This document shows, piece after piece, positions 34,985 to 44,194 of a DNA stretch of 64,000 nucleotides. Both the position numbers and the translations under genes were made by a program. Positions within the stretch are counted from its first letter, which is position 1. Each line of letters begins with the position of its first letter. The DNA is taken from positions 124,001-188,000 of the forward strand of contig NZ_LMHU01000010.1 in the NCBI RefSeq assembly GCF_001428505.1. Reading direction: 5' to 3'. The stretch comes from Terrabacter sp. Root181 (GTDB lineage Bacteria > Actinomycetota > Actinomycetes > Actinomycetales > Dermatophilaceae). Below the pieces are notes generated by a model. The model saw only the letters and a program-made list of their open reading frames with translations. It was not told the DNA's origin and searched no databases.

Positions 34985-36283
34985 CTACGGGCAGCGGGCG
35001 AGGCCCATCTGGAGCTTGAGGTCGACGACGCGGGTGGCGGCGGTCTGGACCTGCTTGGCGAAGGCCGGGCTCGCGTGCATCTTCGTCGTGATGGCGTCGT
35101 GCATGGCTGGGACGGTGCTCGGGCGGGCGGTCAGGGTGATGTCGCCGCCGGCCTCGATGAAGCGGGTGGCGCGCTCGCCGACCGGCACGTCGGCCACGGC
35201 CTTCGCGGCGCCTACGTCGTCGGTGATGACGACCCCGTCGTAGGAGAGCCGGTCGCGGAGCAGGTCGGTGACGATCGGCCGGGAGAAGACCGCGTTGGTG
35301 CCCGGGTCGATCCGGCTGTAGATGGCCGAGCCGACCATGACGAGCTCGACGCCGTCCTGGATGCCGGTGCGGAACGGCTCGAGGTAGGGGTCGTCGACCG
35401 TCGTCGTGCGGTCGGTGATGCCACGGGCCGTGACGTCGGTGTTGCCCGTGATGCGTCCGAGGCCCGGGAAGTGCTTGACGGTGGAGGCGACGCCTCCCGC
35501 GCGCATCCCGGCGATGAAGGCGCCGACCATGCGTGAGACGCGCTCTGGGTCGCTCGAGAACTGTCGGTCGTACTGGCCGATCGGACCGTTGGCGCGACCG
35601 ATCGACGTCGGCACCGTGTCGGCGACGGGTGCGAGGTTGACGTTGATGCCCGCCCGGCGCAGCTGGCCGGCCCAGCGCGTCGCGTCGGCGGTGAGGCCCT
35701 TCGCCGAGCCCTGGTCCTGGACGCGGGCGGACGGCATACGGCTGAAGCCGTCGCCGCGCAGCTGCTGCACGGCTCCGCCCTCCTGGTCGGCCGCGACGAG
35801 CAGGCCGAGGCCGGCGGTGTCCTCCTCGGACGCGAGCCCGGCGAGGTGCCGGGTCGTCGCACGGACGCGCTCGGTGCCGCCGTCCCAGCCGCCGAGCAGG
35901 ATGACCCCGCCGAGGTGGCGGCGCGCGACGAGGGCGTCGAGGCTCGAGCGGCTCGCGCCGTTGTCGAGACCGACCATGAGCAGCTGGCCCGCGCGCTCGT
36001 CGTCGTCCATGCCCGCGACGATGCGGGGCGCGCAGGAGGCGGGCGCCGACGGTTCGCTGGTCGTGGGGACGGGAGCGCTCGTCGAGGGGCCCGCGCTCGT
36101 CGTGGGGACCGTCGTGGGGACGGTCGTCGCCGAGGTCGAGCGGGGCGTGGACGTGCCGGAGGCCGGCGGGGCGGCGGCCGGCGGCGCCGACGAGCAGGCG
36201 GCCGCGACAGCGGTCACGGCCGCCGCGAGAACGGCCCATCCGGCGGTGGACTGAAGGAGGCGTCGGCTGTGGCTCGGGCGCAT
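34985..36283 (-). CDS. Glycoside hydrolase family 3 lipoprotein (NagZ-like beta-N-acetylhexosaminidase)
   Basis: A 432-residue exported lipoprotein with lipobox VAAAC (Cys at about 30) and a Thr/Ser/Pro-rich linker of about 50 residues. The GH3 barrel carries ADQEGGAVQQLRG and VKHFPGLG, the NagZ KHFPG(H/L)G motif with the usual following loop, and TDDVGAAKAV, which holds the likely Asp nucleophile. It would remove GlcNAc from wall fragments outside the membrane. TAGGCT lies exactly six bases before the ATG (36290-36295, minus strand), so it is probably leaderless. Confidence 0.92.
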   Translation of the reverse strand: MRPSHSRRLLQSTAGWAVLAAAVTAVAAACSSAPPAAAPPASGTSTPRSTSATTVPTTVPTTSAGPSTSAPVPTTSEPSAPASCAPRIVAGMDDDERAGQLLMVGLDNGASRSSLDALVARRHLGGVILLGGWDGGTERVRATTRHLAGLASEEDTAGLGLLVAADQEGGAVQQLRGDGFSRMPSARVQDQGSAKGLTADATRWAGQLRRAGINVNLAPVADTVPTSIGRANGPIGQYDRQFSSDPERVSRMVGAFIAGMRAGGVASTVKHFPGLGRITGNTDVTARGITDRTTTVDDPYLEPFRTGIQDGVELVMVGSAIYSRIDPGTNAVFSRPIVTDLLRDRLSYDGVVITDDVGAAKAVADVPVGERATRFIEAGGDITLTARPSTVPAMHDAITTKMHASPAFAKQVQTAATRVVDLKLQMGLARCP

Positions 36284-36364
36284 CGTTCGAGCCTATCCCC
36301 GGCGGCTGGTGGTCCTCGTCCCCGCCGGGACGTCGGGGACGGCCCGAACCGGTACGTTGCCGCT

Positions 36365-37354
36365 GTGACGACCGAACCCATCCCGATCGTGCTCGACGTC
36401 GACACCGGGGTCGACGACGCCTGCGCCCTCCTCCTGGCCGCCCTGCACCCGGCGCTCGACCTGCGAGCCGTCTCGTGCGTCGGGGGCAACGCCCCCGTCG
36501 ACGACGTCGTGCGCAACACGCTGCTCGTCCTCGAGACCGCGGGGCGCAGCGACATCCCGGTGGCGCGTGGAGCCGAGCGACCGCTGCTCGAGACGCCGGT
36601 CGACGCGCGGCACGTGCACGGCGACGACGGCATGGGCGACCTCGGCTGGCCGGCCGCGGCAGCGACGGTCGACCCGCGGCATGCCGTCGAGCTCCTGCGC
36701 GACGTCTGCCGTGAGGCGGCCGCCGAGGGCCGACCGGTCACGCTGGTGCCCCTGGCGCCGCTGACGAACATCGCGCTGCTCCTGCGCACCTATCCGGATG
36801 TGGCACAAGGCATCTCGGAGATCATCTTCATGGGTGGCGCCGCCAATGTCGGCAACGCGACGGCGTCGGCCGAGTTCAACGTCTTCCACGACCCCGAAGC
36901 GGCCGCCATCACGCTCGACGCGGCGGCCGACCTCGGCATCCCGGTGACGATGTACGGCCTCGACGTCTTCTATGAGCCCGTCGTGCCGGCCGAGCTGGCC
37001 GACGAGCTCGTCGCCGTCGGGGGCCGCGGCCCGGCCGAGCTGGCGGGCAGCCTGATCAGATTCCAGAACGCGCGCTTCGACCGTCCGGCGTCGACCATCG
37101 GTGACGCCGGCGCGGTGTGCGTCGTCATCGACCGGGACGGCGTCCGCACCGAGCCCCTGCCGCTGCGGGTCGAGCTCGCCGGCACGTGGTCGCGAGGCCG
37201 CACGATCGTCGACCGGCGCGACTGGAGCGGCGACATGGCCCACGACCCGCACGGCGAGGCCCCGGTGCGCGTCGACGTCGCCCTGGAGGTCGACGGCCCC
37301 CGCTACACCCGGCTCTGGGCCGACACGATCCTCGGCCGGGCGGGGCAGCGCTGA
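36365..37354 (+). CDS. Inosine/uridine-preferring nucleoside hydrolase
   Basis: A 329-residue enzyme that splits ribonucleosides into base and ribose. The calcium site motif is DVDTGVDDA (residues 11-19; the usual form is DxDPGxDD, so Pro is replaced by Thr here). GNAPVDD, HGDDGMGDL and FMGGA follow. GTG 36365 has TACGTT six bases upstream, another leaderless start. Its stop overlaps the ribokinase ATG by one base, so the ribose released can be phosphorylated at once. Confidence 0.93.
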   Translation: MTTEPIPIVLDVDTGVDDACALLLAALHPALDLRAVSCVGGNAPVDDVVRNTLLVLETAGRSDIPVARGAERPLLETPVDARHVHGDDGMGDLGWPAAAATVDPRHAVELLRDVCREAAAEGRPVTLVPLAPLTNIALLLRTYPDVAQGISEIIFMGGAANVGNATASAEFNVFHDPEAAAITLDAAADLGIPVTMYGLDVFYEPVVPAELADELVAVGGRGPAELAGSLIRFQNARFDRPASTIGDAGAVCVVIDRDGVRTEPLPLRVELAGTWSRGRTIVDRRDWSGDMAHDPHGEAPVRVDVALEVDGPRYTRLWADTILGRAGQR

Positions 37355-38184
37355 TGGGGCGCGTCGCGGTGCTCGGCTCGCTCAACGTCGACGTCGTGAC
37401 CCTCGTCGAGCGTCACCCCCTGCCGGGGGAGACCCTGCTCGGGGAGCCGGGCGGCACCTTCGCCGGGGGCAAGGGCGGCAACCAGGCTGCGGCGGCCGCC
37501 CGCGTCGGCGCCGACGTCGCGATGCTCGCCCGCGTCGGCGACGACGGTCCGGGTCGTGCCTACCTCGACCGGCTCGCGGGCCTTGGCGTCGACACCTCCG
37601 CCGTGTCGACGAGTGGGGATGCGCCGACCGGCACGGCCTTCATCACCGTCGACGAGCAGGGCGAGAACTCGATCATCGTCGTGGCCGGCGCCAACGGCGA
37701 GCGGGACCGCTCCCTCGTGGCGCAGGCCGGACGTCTCGGCCCCGGCGACGTGCTGCTGTGCTCGCTCGAGGTGCACCTCGACACCGTGGCCGACGCCGCT
37801 CGCGCGGCCCACTCGGCCGGTGCCCGGGTCGTGCTCAACCTCGCGCCGTATGCCGGGCTGCCATCCGACGTCATCGCCCTGGCCGACCCGGTGGTCGTCA
37901 ACGAGTCGGAGATGCGCGCTCTCGCGGACTCCGACCTCGTGCCGCAGTCGCTGCTCGTGACCTTCGGGGCAGCGGGGGCGCGGTGGGGGACGGACGGCGT
38001 CGACGGCATACCCGTGGCGCCGCATGAACTCGGTGACACGGTCGGTGCCGGAGACGCGTTCTGCGGAGCCCTCGCGGCGGCCCTGGCCGGCGGTGCCGAC
38101 CGCCAGGCCGCCGTCGAGGCGGCCAACGCCGCCGGTGCTGCCGCCGTGCGCTGGGTCGGTGCCCAGCCCGACGCCACCCTCTGA
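37354..38184 (+). CDS. rbsK: Ribokinase (PfkB family)
   Basis: A 276-residue sugar kinase. N-terminal GSLNVDVVTLVERHPLPGET and GGKGGNQAAAAARVG form the ribose site, and the C-terminal DTVGAGDAFCGALAAAL holds the catalytic Asp. It makes ribose-5-phosphate from ribose freed by the upstream hydrolase. The octamer at 38005 is read as Gly-Ile with an ATA codon. A palindromic element follows the stop by 18 bases. Confidence 0.93.
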   Translation: MGRVAVLGSLNVDVVTLVERHPLPGETLLGEPGGTFAGGKGGNQAAAAARVGADVAMLARVGDDGPGRAYLDRLAGLGVDTSAVSTSGDAPTGTAFITVDEQGENSIIVVAGANGERDRSLVAQAGRLGPGDVLLCSLEVHLDTVADAARAAHSAGARVVLNLAPYAGLPSDVIALADPVVVNESEMRALADSDLVPQSLLVTFGAAGARWGTDGVDGIPVAPHELGDTVGAGDAFCGALAAALAGGADRQAAVEAANAAGAAAVRWVGAQPDATL

Positions 38185-38202
38185 CCCACCCCACCCCACC
38201 CC

Positions 38203-38273
38203 GCAACTCACCGAGCAGGTCACAACACACCCGGGACGGATCGCGGTGGGTTGTGACCTGCTCGGTGTGTTGC
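38203..38273. repeat. Dispersed ~70-bp palindromic element, copy B
   Basis: Arms 38203-38226 and 38250-38273 pair at 23 of 24 positions around a 23-base centre. Bases 38209-38231 are identical to 6605-6627 of copy A, and the right arms correspond. It lies between rbsK and the arsR-type promoter and may also end the rbsK transcript. Confidence 0.8.
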
Positions 38274-38292
38274 GGGACAAGGACGTACCTTG

Positions 38293-38319
38293 TGAGTTAC
38301 GTAACTCAAGCGTTACCCT
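38293..38319 (+). promoter_or_regulatory. Operator and promoter of the ArsR-type gene
   Basis: TGAGTTACGTAACTCA (38293-38308) is a perfect 16-bp palindrome. TACCCT (38314-38319) follows and lies six bases before the ATG. A dimer bound at the palindrome would block this leaderless promoter, so autorepression by the ArsR-type protein is likely. Confidence 0.7.
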
Positions 38320-38325
38320 CAACGC

Positions 38326-38655
38326 ATGAGCGGCACCTGGGAAGCGCTGACCGACCCGACCAGGCGGTCCATCGTCGAGCACCTCGCCCGTGAGGAGCTG
38401 ACCGCGGGCGAGGTCGCGGCACTCTTCGACGCGGCGCGCCCCGGCATCTCGCGGCACCTGCGGGTGCTGCGCGAGGCCGGTGTCGTCGAGGCGGAGGCCG
38501 TCGCCCAGCGGCGCGTCTACCGGCTCGCGCCGGGTGCGCTCGACGAGGTCGAGCAGTGGTGCCGCGAGGTCCGCTCGTTCTGGGGGCAGCGTCTCGACGC
38601 CCTCGACACCGAGATCGCCCGCGGCGTGCGGGCCCGACGGCAGGAGCAGGGATGA
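38326..38655 (+). CDS. ArsR-family winged-helix transcriptional regulator
   Basis: A 109-residue DNA-binding protein with WEALTDPTRRSIVEHLAR, the helix-turn-helix GEVAALFDAARPGISRHLRVLREAGVV and a beta-wing (QRRVYRLAPGAL). It lacks the metal-binding CxC of ArsR and belongs to the group that controls a neighbouring SRPBCC gene. Its stop overlaps the start of that gene. A perfect palindrome in its promoter suggests autoregulation. The signal is unknown. Confidence 0.92.
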   Translation: MSGTWEALTDPTRRSIVEHLAREELTAGEVAALFDAARPGISRHLRVLREAGVVEAEAVAQRRVYRLAPGALDEVEQWCREVRSFWGQRLDALDTEIARGVRARRQEQG

Positions 38656-39155
38656 GCGAGCAGCTGACGCAGGTGCTGGGGCGGATCGAGCGGGACGGTG
38701 ACGACCCGGGCGCCCTCGCGATCGTCTTCGACCGGCACTATGCGACATCACCCGAGGACCTCTGGCAGGCGTGCACCGACCCGGACCGTCTGGCCCGCTG
38801 GTTCGCGCCCGTTGCCGGGGACCTACGCCCCGGAGGCGAGTTCGCCATCCACTTCGACGACGGCGACGTCCCGCGCTGTCGCGTCGTCAGGTGCGAGCCA
38901 CCCCACCGGCTCGTCTGGGAGTGGCCGATCCGCGAGGCGCCGACCGTCGTCACGGTCGAGGTGAGCGCCGACGGCGAGGGGTCGCGCCTCGTCCTGCGGC
39001 ACGCGCGGCTCACGGACGGCCAGGTCGCGGGGTATGCCGCGGGCTGGGACACCTACGTCCGCGCCCTCGACGCCCACGTCGACGGCACGCCGGCGCCGGA
39101 CTGGGGCATCACGTGGAGCGCCCTGCACGAGCTGTACGCCGCCGCCGCGACCTGA
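38652..39155 (+). CDS. SRPBCC (AHSA1-like) family protein
   Basis: A 167-residue protein: DRHYATSPEDLWQACTDPDRLARWFAP is the family's opening, with GGEFAIHF and PPHRLVWEW behind it, and a C-terminal helix GWDTYVRALDAHVDG. These proteins bind small hydrophobic molecules or assist chaperones. The four-base overlap with the ArsR-type gene shows a regulator-effector pair common in soil actinobacteria. The ligand is unknown. Confidence 0.9.
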   Translation: MSEQLTQVLGRIERDGDDPGALAIVFDRHYATSPEDLWQACTDPDRLARWFAPVAGDLRPGGEFAIHFDDGDVPRCRVVRCEPPHRLVWEWPIREAPTVVTVEVSADGEGSRLVLRHARLTDGQVAGYAAGWDTYVRALDAHVDGTPAPDWGITWSALHELYAAAAT

Positions 39156-39183
39156 GCCGGTCGGCCCTCGGTGTGGACCTGCT

Positions 39184-39233
39184 GATGGTGCTGCGGTTGG
39201 TGGGGCGATCACCCCACCATCCGCAGCACCATC
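39184..39233. terminator. Long-stem bidirectional terminator
   Basis: Arms 39184-39207 and 39210-39233 pair at 22 of 24 positions with almost no loop. It lies 29 bases after the SRPBCC stop and 45 bases beyond the stop of the convergent methyltransferase gene. Confidence 0.75.
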
Positions 39234-39277
39234 GGGCAGACCATGGGGTGGGCGACAGGGAGCCCGGGACGGCTGCG

Positions 39278-40519
39278 TCAGGCAGGCGTGACGACGAGGG
39301 CAACCTGGCCGCCGCCGACCCGGGTCAGGACGAGCGTCGCCTCGGAGCCACCCTTGCCCCGGCCGGTCATCTTCAGCTGTCGCCGCAGCAGGTCGGCATC
39401 GAGGGTCACGCCGCGCTTCTTGATCGTCACGCGGTCGTGACCGTGGTCGCGCAGCCAGCGGGCGAGGCGCTTGGTCGACAGGGGCATCGCCTCGACGACC
39501 CGGAAGCGCCGGGCCCAGGCCAGCTCGCGAGCCACGCCGCTCGAGACGTAGCCGACTCCGGTGGCGAGCTCGGCGCCGTCGACGGCCGCGACGAGCGCGC
39601 CCGTGAGTCCGGCCCGGATGACGGCGCGGTCGGGCTCGTAGAGCCATTCGCCGATGTCGGTGACCGACCCGAGCCCCGGGCGCCGTGCGCCGTCGGCCGC
39701 GTCGGCCTCGGTGACCACGGAGGTGGAGGTCTCGGTGCACACGGCAGCGGTGCGTCCGGCGCTCGCGACGAGCGGTCCCCACCAGACCGCGCACTCGAGC
39801 ACCTCACCGTGCCACGACGTCCACTGCGCCTCGGCGCCCCGGGGGACCGACCCGTGCGGGAAGCCGGGGGAGAGCTTGGCGCCCGTCGCCGGCACCTGCC
39901 CGGCGAACTCCAGCACCTGCGACCACGACGGCGAGATGGCGTCGAGCGAGAAGACGCGCTTCGTGCGGCCGCTGATGTCGGCCACTCCGGTGACGCGGCG
40001 GGCCGGGTCGAGCCACAGCCCGAGGTGGCGTCGTCCCTCGCCCTCCGGGAGGCGCACGTCCTCGGCGAGCCCGTGCGTGACCCGGGCGGACGGCCAGTGG
40101 CGCAGGTTGACGGCGGCGATGCGGGCGGTCGTGTCGTCGGCGTCGACGGCGTGGACCGTCAGGTCGAGGCCGGCGAAGGCCATCGCGTCGGACCCCAGCC
40201 CGCACCCGAGGTCGTAGACGTCGCGGACCCCGGCGGCGGCGTACCGGTGCGCGTGGCGCGCGGCGATCGCCAGGCGCGTCGACTGCTCGAGGCCGTCGGG
40301 GGTGAAGAGCATGCCGGCGGCGAAGTCGCCGAACTTCTCGACCCCGCGTGAGCGCAGCCGCGACTGGGTCATCGCCGCCGCGACGAGGTCGGCGGCGAAG
40401 CCCGCCTCACGCAGCCGATCCTGCAGGTGCAGCGAGCCGCCCTCGTCGTAGGGAGGCAGCGACTGGAGCAGCGCCCAGCCCTCACCCGCGGAGAGGCGAT
40501 CGACCATGGCGGCGTCCAT
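39278..40519 (-). CDS. SAM-dependent methyltransferase with THUMP-like domain
   Basis: A 413-residue protein. The Rossmann core has YDLGCGLGSDAMAFA (SAM motif I) near residue 100 and VHAVDADDTTARIAA after it. The last 90 residues (RLARWLRDHGHDRVTIKKRG) are the THUMP-like C-terminal domain of this actinobacterial family. Relatives modify nucleic acids, but the target is not known. It lies head to head with groES. CAGGAT lies six bases before the ATG, a leaderless-type start; ATG 40507 is an alternative. Confidence 0.82.
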   Translation of the reverse strand: MDAAMVDRLSAGEGWALLQSLPPYDEGGSLHLQDRLREAGFAADLVAAAMTQSRLRSRGVEKFGDFAAGMLFTPDGLEQSTRLAIAARHAHRYAAAGVRDVYDLGCGLGSDAMAFAGLDLTVHAVDADDTTARIAAVNLRHWPSARVTHGLAEDVRLPEGEGRRHLGLWLDPARRVTGVADISGRTKRVFSLDAISPSWSQVLEFAGQVPATGAKLSPGFPHGSVPRGAEAQWTSWHGEVLECAVWWGPLVASAGRTAAVCTETSTSVVTEADAADGARRPGLGSVTDIGEWLYEPDRAVIRAGLTGALVAAVDGAELATGVGYVSSGVARELAWARRFRVVEAMPLSTKRLARWLRDHGHDRVTIKKRGVTLDADLLRRQLKMTGRGKGGSEATLVLTRVGGGQVALVVTPA

Positions 40520-40566
40520 GGGCTCATCCTGCCAGCGCCCGGCGGACCACGACGCGCCGCCGAATC

Positions 40567-40641
40567 TGGCACTCGACTTGACCGAGTGCTAACGGCAAAC
40601 CTAGATTCATCCTGTTGGCACTCTCGACCTGAAAGTGCCAG
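40567..40641 (+). promoter_or_regulatory. groES promoter with two CIRCE (HrcA) operators
   Basis: CIRCE 1 is TGGCACTC-N9-GAGTGCTAA (40567-40592). CIRCE 2 is TTGGCACTC-N9-AAGTGCCAG (40615-40641). A promoter TTGACC (40578-40583), 18-base spacer, TAGATT (40602-40607) runs through the spacer of CIRCE 1, and the second site covers the start point region. HrcA would therefore block both binding and escape of RNA polymerase until heat shock. Confidence 0.92.
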
Positions 40642-40742
40642 CACCCTCATCGAGGGAGGTCGACCCCCGCGACGGCGGCCAGCCTCGAAGAGCCCACAGT
40701 CCGTAGTCAGTTTCCGACTGTCCCGAAGGGAAGGTCACCACC

Positions 40743-41039
40743 GTGTCGGTTTCCATCAAGCCGCTCGAAGACCGCATCGTCGTCAAGTCCCTCGAGGCCG
40801 AGCAGACCACTGCGTCCGGCCTCGTCATCCCGGACACGGCCAAGGAGAAGCCCCAGGAGGGCGAGGTCCTCGCTGTCGGCCCCGGCCGCTTCAACGACAC
40901 CGGCACCGAGCGCGTCCCGCTCGACGTCAAGGTCGGCGACAAGGTCATCTACAGCAAGTACGGCGGCACCGAGGTCAAGTACGGCGGCGAGGAGTTCCTG
41001 ATCCTCTCCGCGCGTGACGTCCTCGCCATCGTCGGCTGA
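40743..41039 (+). CDS. groES: Co-chaperonin GroES
   Basis: A 98-residue heptamer subunit that caps Gro[22 protein letters not shown], the mobile loop around [15 protein letters not shown] and the closing [16 protein letters not shown] are all typical. GTG 40743 follows AAGG about ten bases upstream, after a leader of roughly 130 bases. A GTATGCCG octamer and a hairpin stand between it and groEL, so part of transcription may stop here. Confidence 0.97.
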   Translation: MSVSIKPLEDRIVVKSLEAEQTTASGLVIPDTAKEKPQEGEVLAVGPGRFNDTGTERVPLDVKVGDKVIYSKYGGTEVKYGGEEFLILSARDVLAIVG

Positions 41040-41057
41040 CCCAGCCGTATGCCGTGA

Positions 41058-41099
41058 ACGCACCCCGGTGAGCCCCACTGGGGTCTCCCCGGGGTGCGT
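41058..41099 (+). terminator. Hairpin between groES and groEL
   Basis: Arms ACGCACCCCGG (41058-41068) and its complement (41089-41099), followed by TCGTTT. It begins about 20 bases after the groES stop and may lower groEL expression relative to groES or stabilise processed mRNA. Confidence 0.6.
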
Positions 41100-41113
41100 C
41101 TCGTTTCACGTAA

Positions 41114-42769
<1,656 letters not shown>

Positions 42770-42833
42770 CGCACCGCGCCACACGGCATACGACCACGGG
42801 CCCTGACGGGCCCCGCGTCGGCGCCTGACACGA

Positions 42834-42872
42834 CAGCGAGGGCCGCTCCCCGACGGGGAGCGGCCCTCGCTG
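42834..42872 (+). terminator. Strong terminator of groESL
   Basis: Arms 42834-42852 and 42854-42872 form a nearly perfect GC-rich stem (CAGCGAGGGCCGCTCCCCG and complement). It is about 65 bases after the stop. A GTATGCCG octamer in reverse orientation (42785) lies between the two. Confidence 0.8.
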
Positions 42873-42962
42873 CGTCTCGACCTCCGCGACCCCGTCGTAT
42901 CTCGCGGGCCGGTCGAGCGGCTGCGTGGTCGCCGACGGCGTGTGCCGGCGACCGTCAGGTGG

Positions 42963-43250
42963 TCAGGAGGCCTCCTGGATGCCGTCGTAGAGGACCTCGC
43001 GCTCGGCCTCGGTCAGCCCGCCCCAGACGCCGTAGGGCTCGCGGACCTCGAGGGCGTGCGAGCGGCACTGGGCCACGACGGGGCAGGCGGCGCAGACGGC
43101 CTTGGCCTGGGCGTCACGGTTGCGGCGGCGCGGGCCGCGCTCGCCCTCGGGGTGGAAGAAGACCTCGGGGCTGACGCCGCGGCAGGCACCGTCCAGCTGC
43201 CAGTCCCACAGGTCGGCAACCGGTCCGGGCAGGCGGGTGATCTCGGCCAT
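42963..43250 (-). CDS. whiB3: WhiB3-type iron-sulfur regulator
   Basis: A 95-residue WhiB-like protein with four cluster cysteines (C23, C53, C56, C62) and GVWGG (74-78). LPGPVADLWDWQL, FFHPEGERG and CRSHALEVREPYGVWGGL are almost the same as in WhiB3 of M. tuberculosis, which senses redox state and NO and binds the main sigma factor. Its place between groEL and sigD is the same as there. GAGAGACGAG precedes the ATG as a purine-rich binding site. Confidence 0.95.
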   Translation of the reverse strand: MAEITRLPGPVADLWDWQLDGACRGVSPEVFFHPEGERGPRRRNRDAQAKAVCAACPVVAQCRSHALEVREPYGVWGGLTEAEREVLYDGIQEAS

Positions 43251-43618
43251 GAACTCGTCTCTCGGTGGGGCGGTTGTGTCCGCCGTGTCGTACCGGCCCG
43301 CTCGGTGCGTGTGGTGGGTCGCGGAGCCGCGGAATCGACGCTAACCGGGCATGCGATCACGGATAAAGAGCGGAATCTTAAGGACTTGTTCAAGAATTGC
43401 CATCTGGATGGCATGCTCGTCCGAGGAGGCGGATCCGACCGTCCGTACTCGTCCGGAGGGGCCCGCCGGCACTACCATGGGCCCCGCTCTGGGGAGCGCA
43501 CCGACGGCGGCGCGGACGAAGGCGTCGCCAGCACAGACGACAGTTCGGGGGGACGACAGCTCACATGGGTCTTGGATGGTCCACGCACACCGGCGTAACG
43601 CCGGGTGGCGTTGGTGCG
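43251..43618. other. Divergent promoter region of whiB3 and sigD
   Basis: The 368-base gap holds an A+T-richer island at about 43350-43405 that is likely the promoter centre. TGCCATCTGGATGGCA (43398-43413) is a perfect palindrome and may be an operator for sigD. A run of six G precedes the alternative sigD start at 43565. I see no other gene. Confidence 0.55.
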
Positions 43619-44194
43619 ATGGAGCGGATGGACGCTCCATCGCTTCGTGAGCTTGCGGCGCTCGCCGTGCGTGACGACAACGCACGCGACGTGCTGCTGG
43701 CGCGCGTCAGGGACATGGCCCTGCGGTACTCCCGCGTCCGCCTGGGCCGTTTCGGCGCCGAGGACACAGCCCAGGACGTCGCTCAGGAGGTGTGCATGGC
43801 CGTCATGACCGCCCTGCCGACCTACCAGGAGCGCGGGCTGCCCTTCGAGGCGTTCGTCTACACGATCACCTCCCGCAAGCTCGCCGACGCCCAGCGTGCC
43901 GCGATGCGCGGGCCTGCACCCGTTGCCGACGTCCCCGACGGCCCTGACGACGGTCCCTCGCCCGAGTCCGTCGCCGTCATGCGCGACGACGCCGCGACCG
44001 CGATGGCCCTCATGCAGCAGCTCCCGACCCAGCAGCGCGAGATCCTGACGCTCCGCGTGGCGGTCGGGATGAGCACCGACGAGACGGCCGCCGCCCTGGG
44101 CATGTCCGCGGGCGCCATCCGCGTCGCGCAGCACCGGGCCCTGACCAAGCTCCGCGCGATGATCGCCCAGGCCGGGGAGGGTGACGTCGCATGA
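43619..44194 (+). CDS. sigD: RNA polymerase sigma factor SigD (ECF type)
   Basis: A 191-residue ECF sigma factor. Region 2 is AEDTAQDVAQEVCMAVMTALPTYQ with FEAFVYTITSRKLADAQR, and region 4 is LMQQLPTQQREILTLRVAVGMSTDETAAALGMSAGAIRVAQHRAL. The DVAQEVC and GAIRVAQHRAL stretches match SigD closely. ATG 43619 is taken; an in-frame ATG at 43565 after a G-run would add 18 residues. Its stop overlaps rsdA by four bases. Confidence 0.93.
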   Translation: MERMDAPSLRELAALAVRDDNARDVLLARVRDMALRYSRVRLGRFGAEDTAQDVAQEVCMAVMTALPTYQERGLPFEAFVYTITSRKLADAQRAAMRGPAPVADVPDGPDDGPSPESVAVMRDDAATAMALMQQLPTQQREILTLRVAVGMSTDETAAALGMSAGAIRVAQHRALTKLRAMIAQAGEGDVA

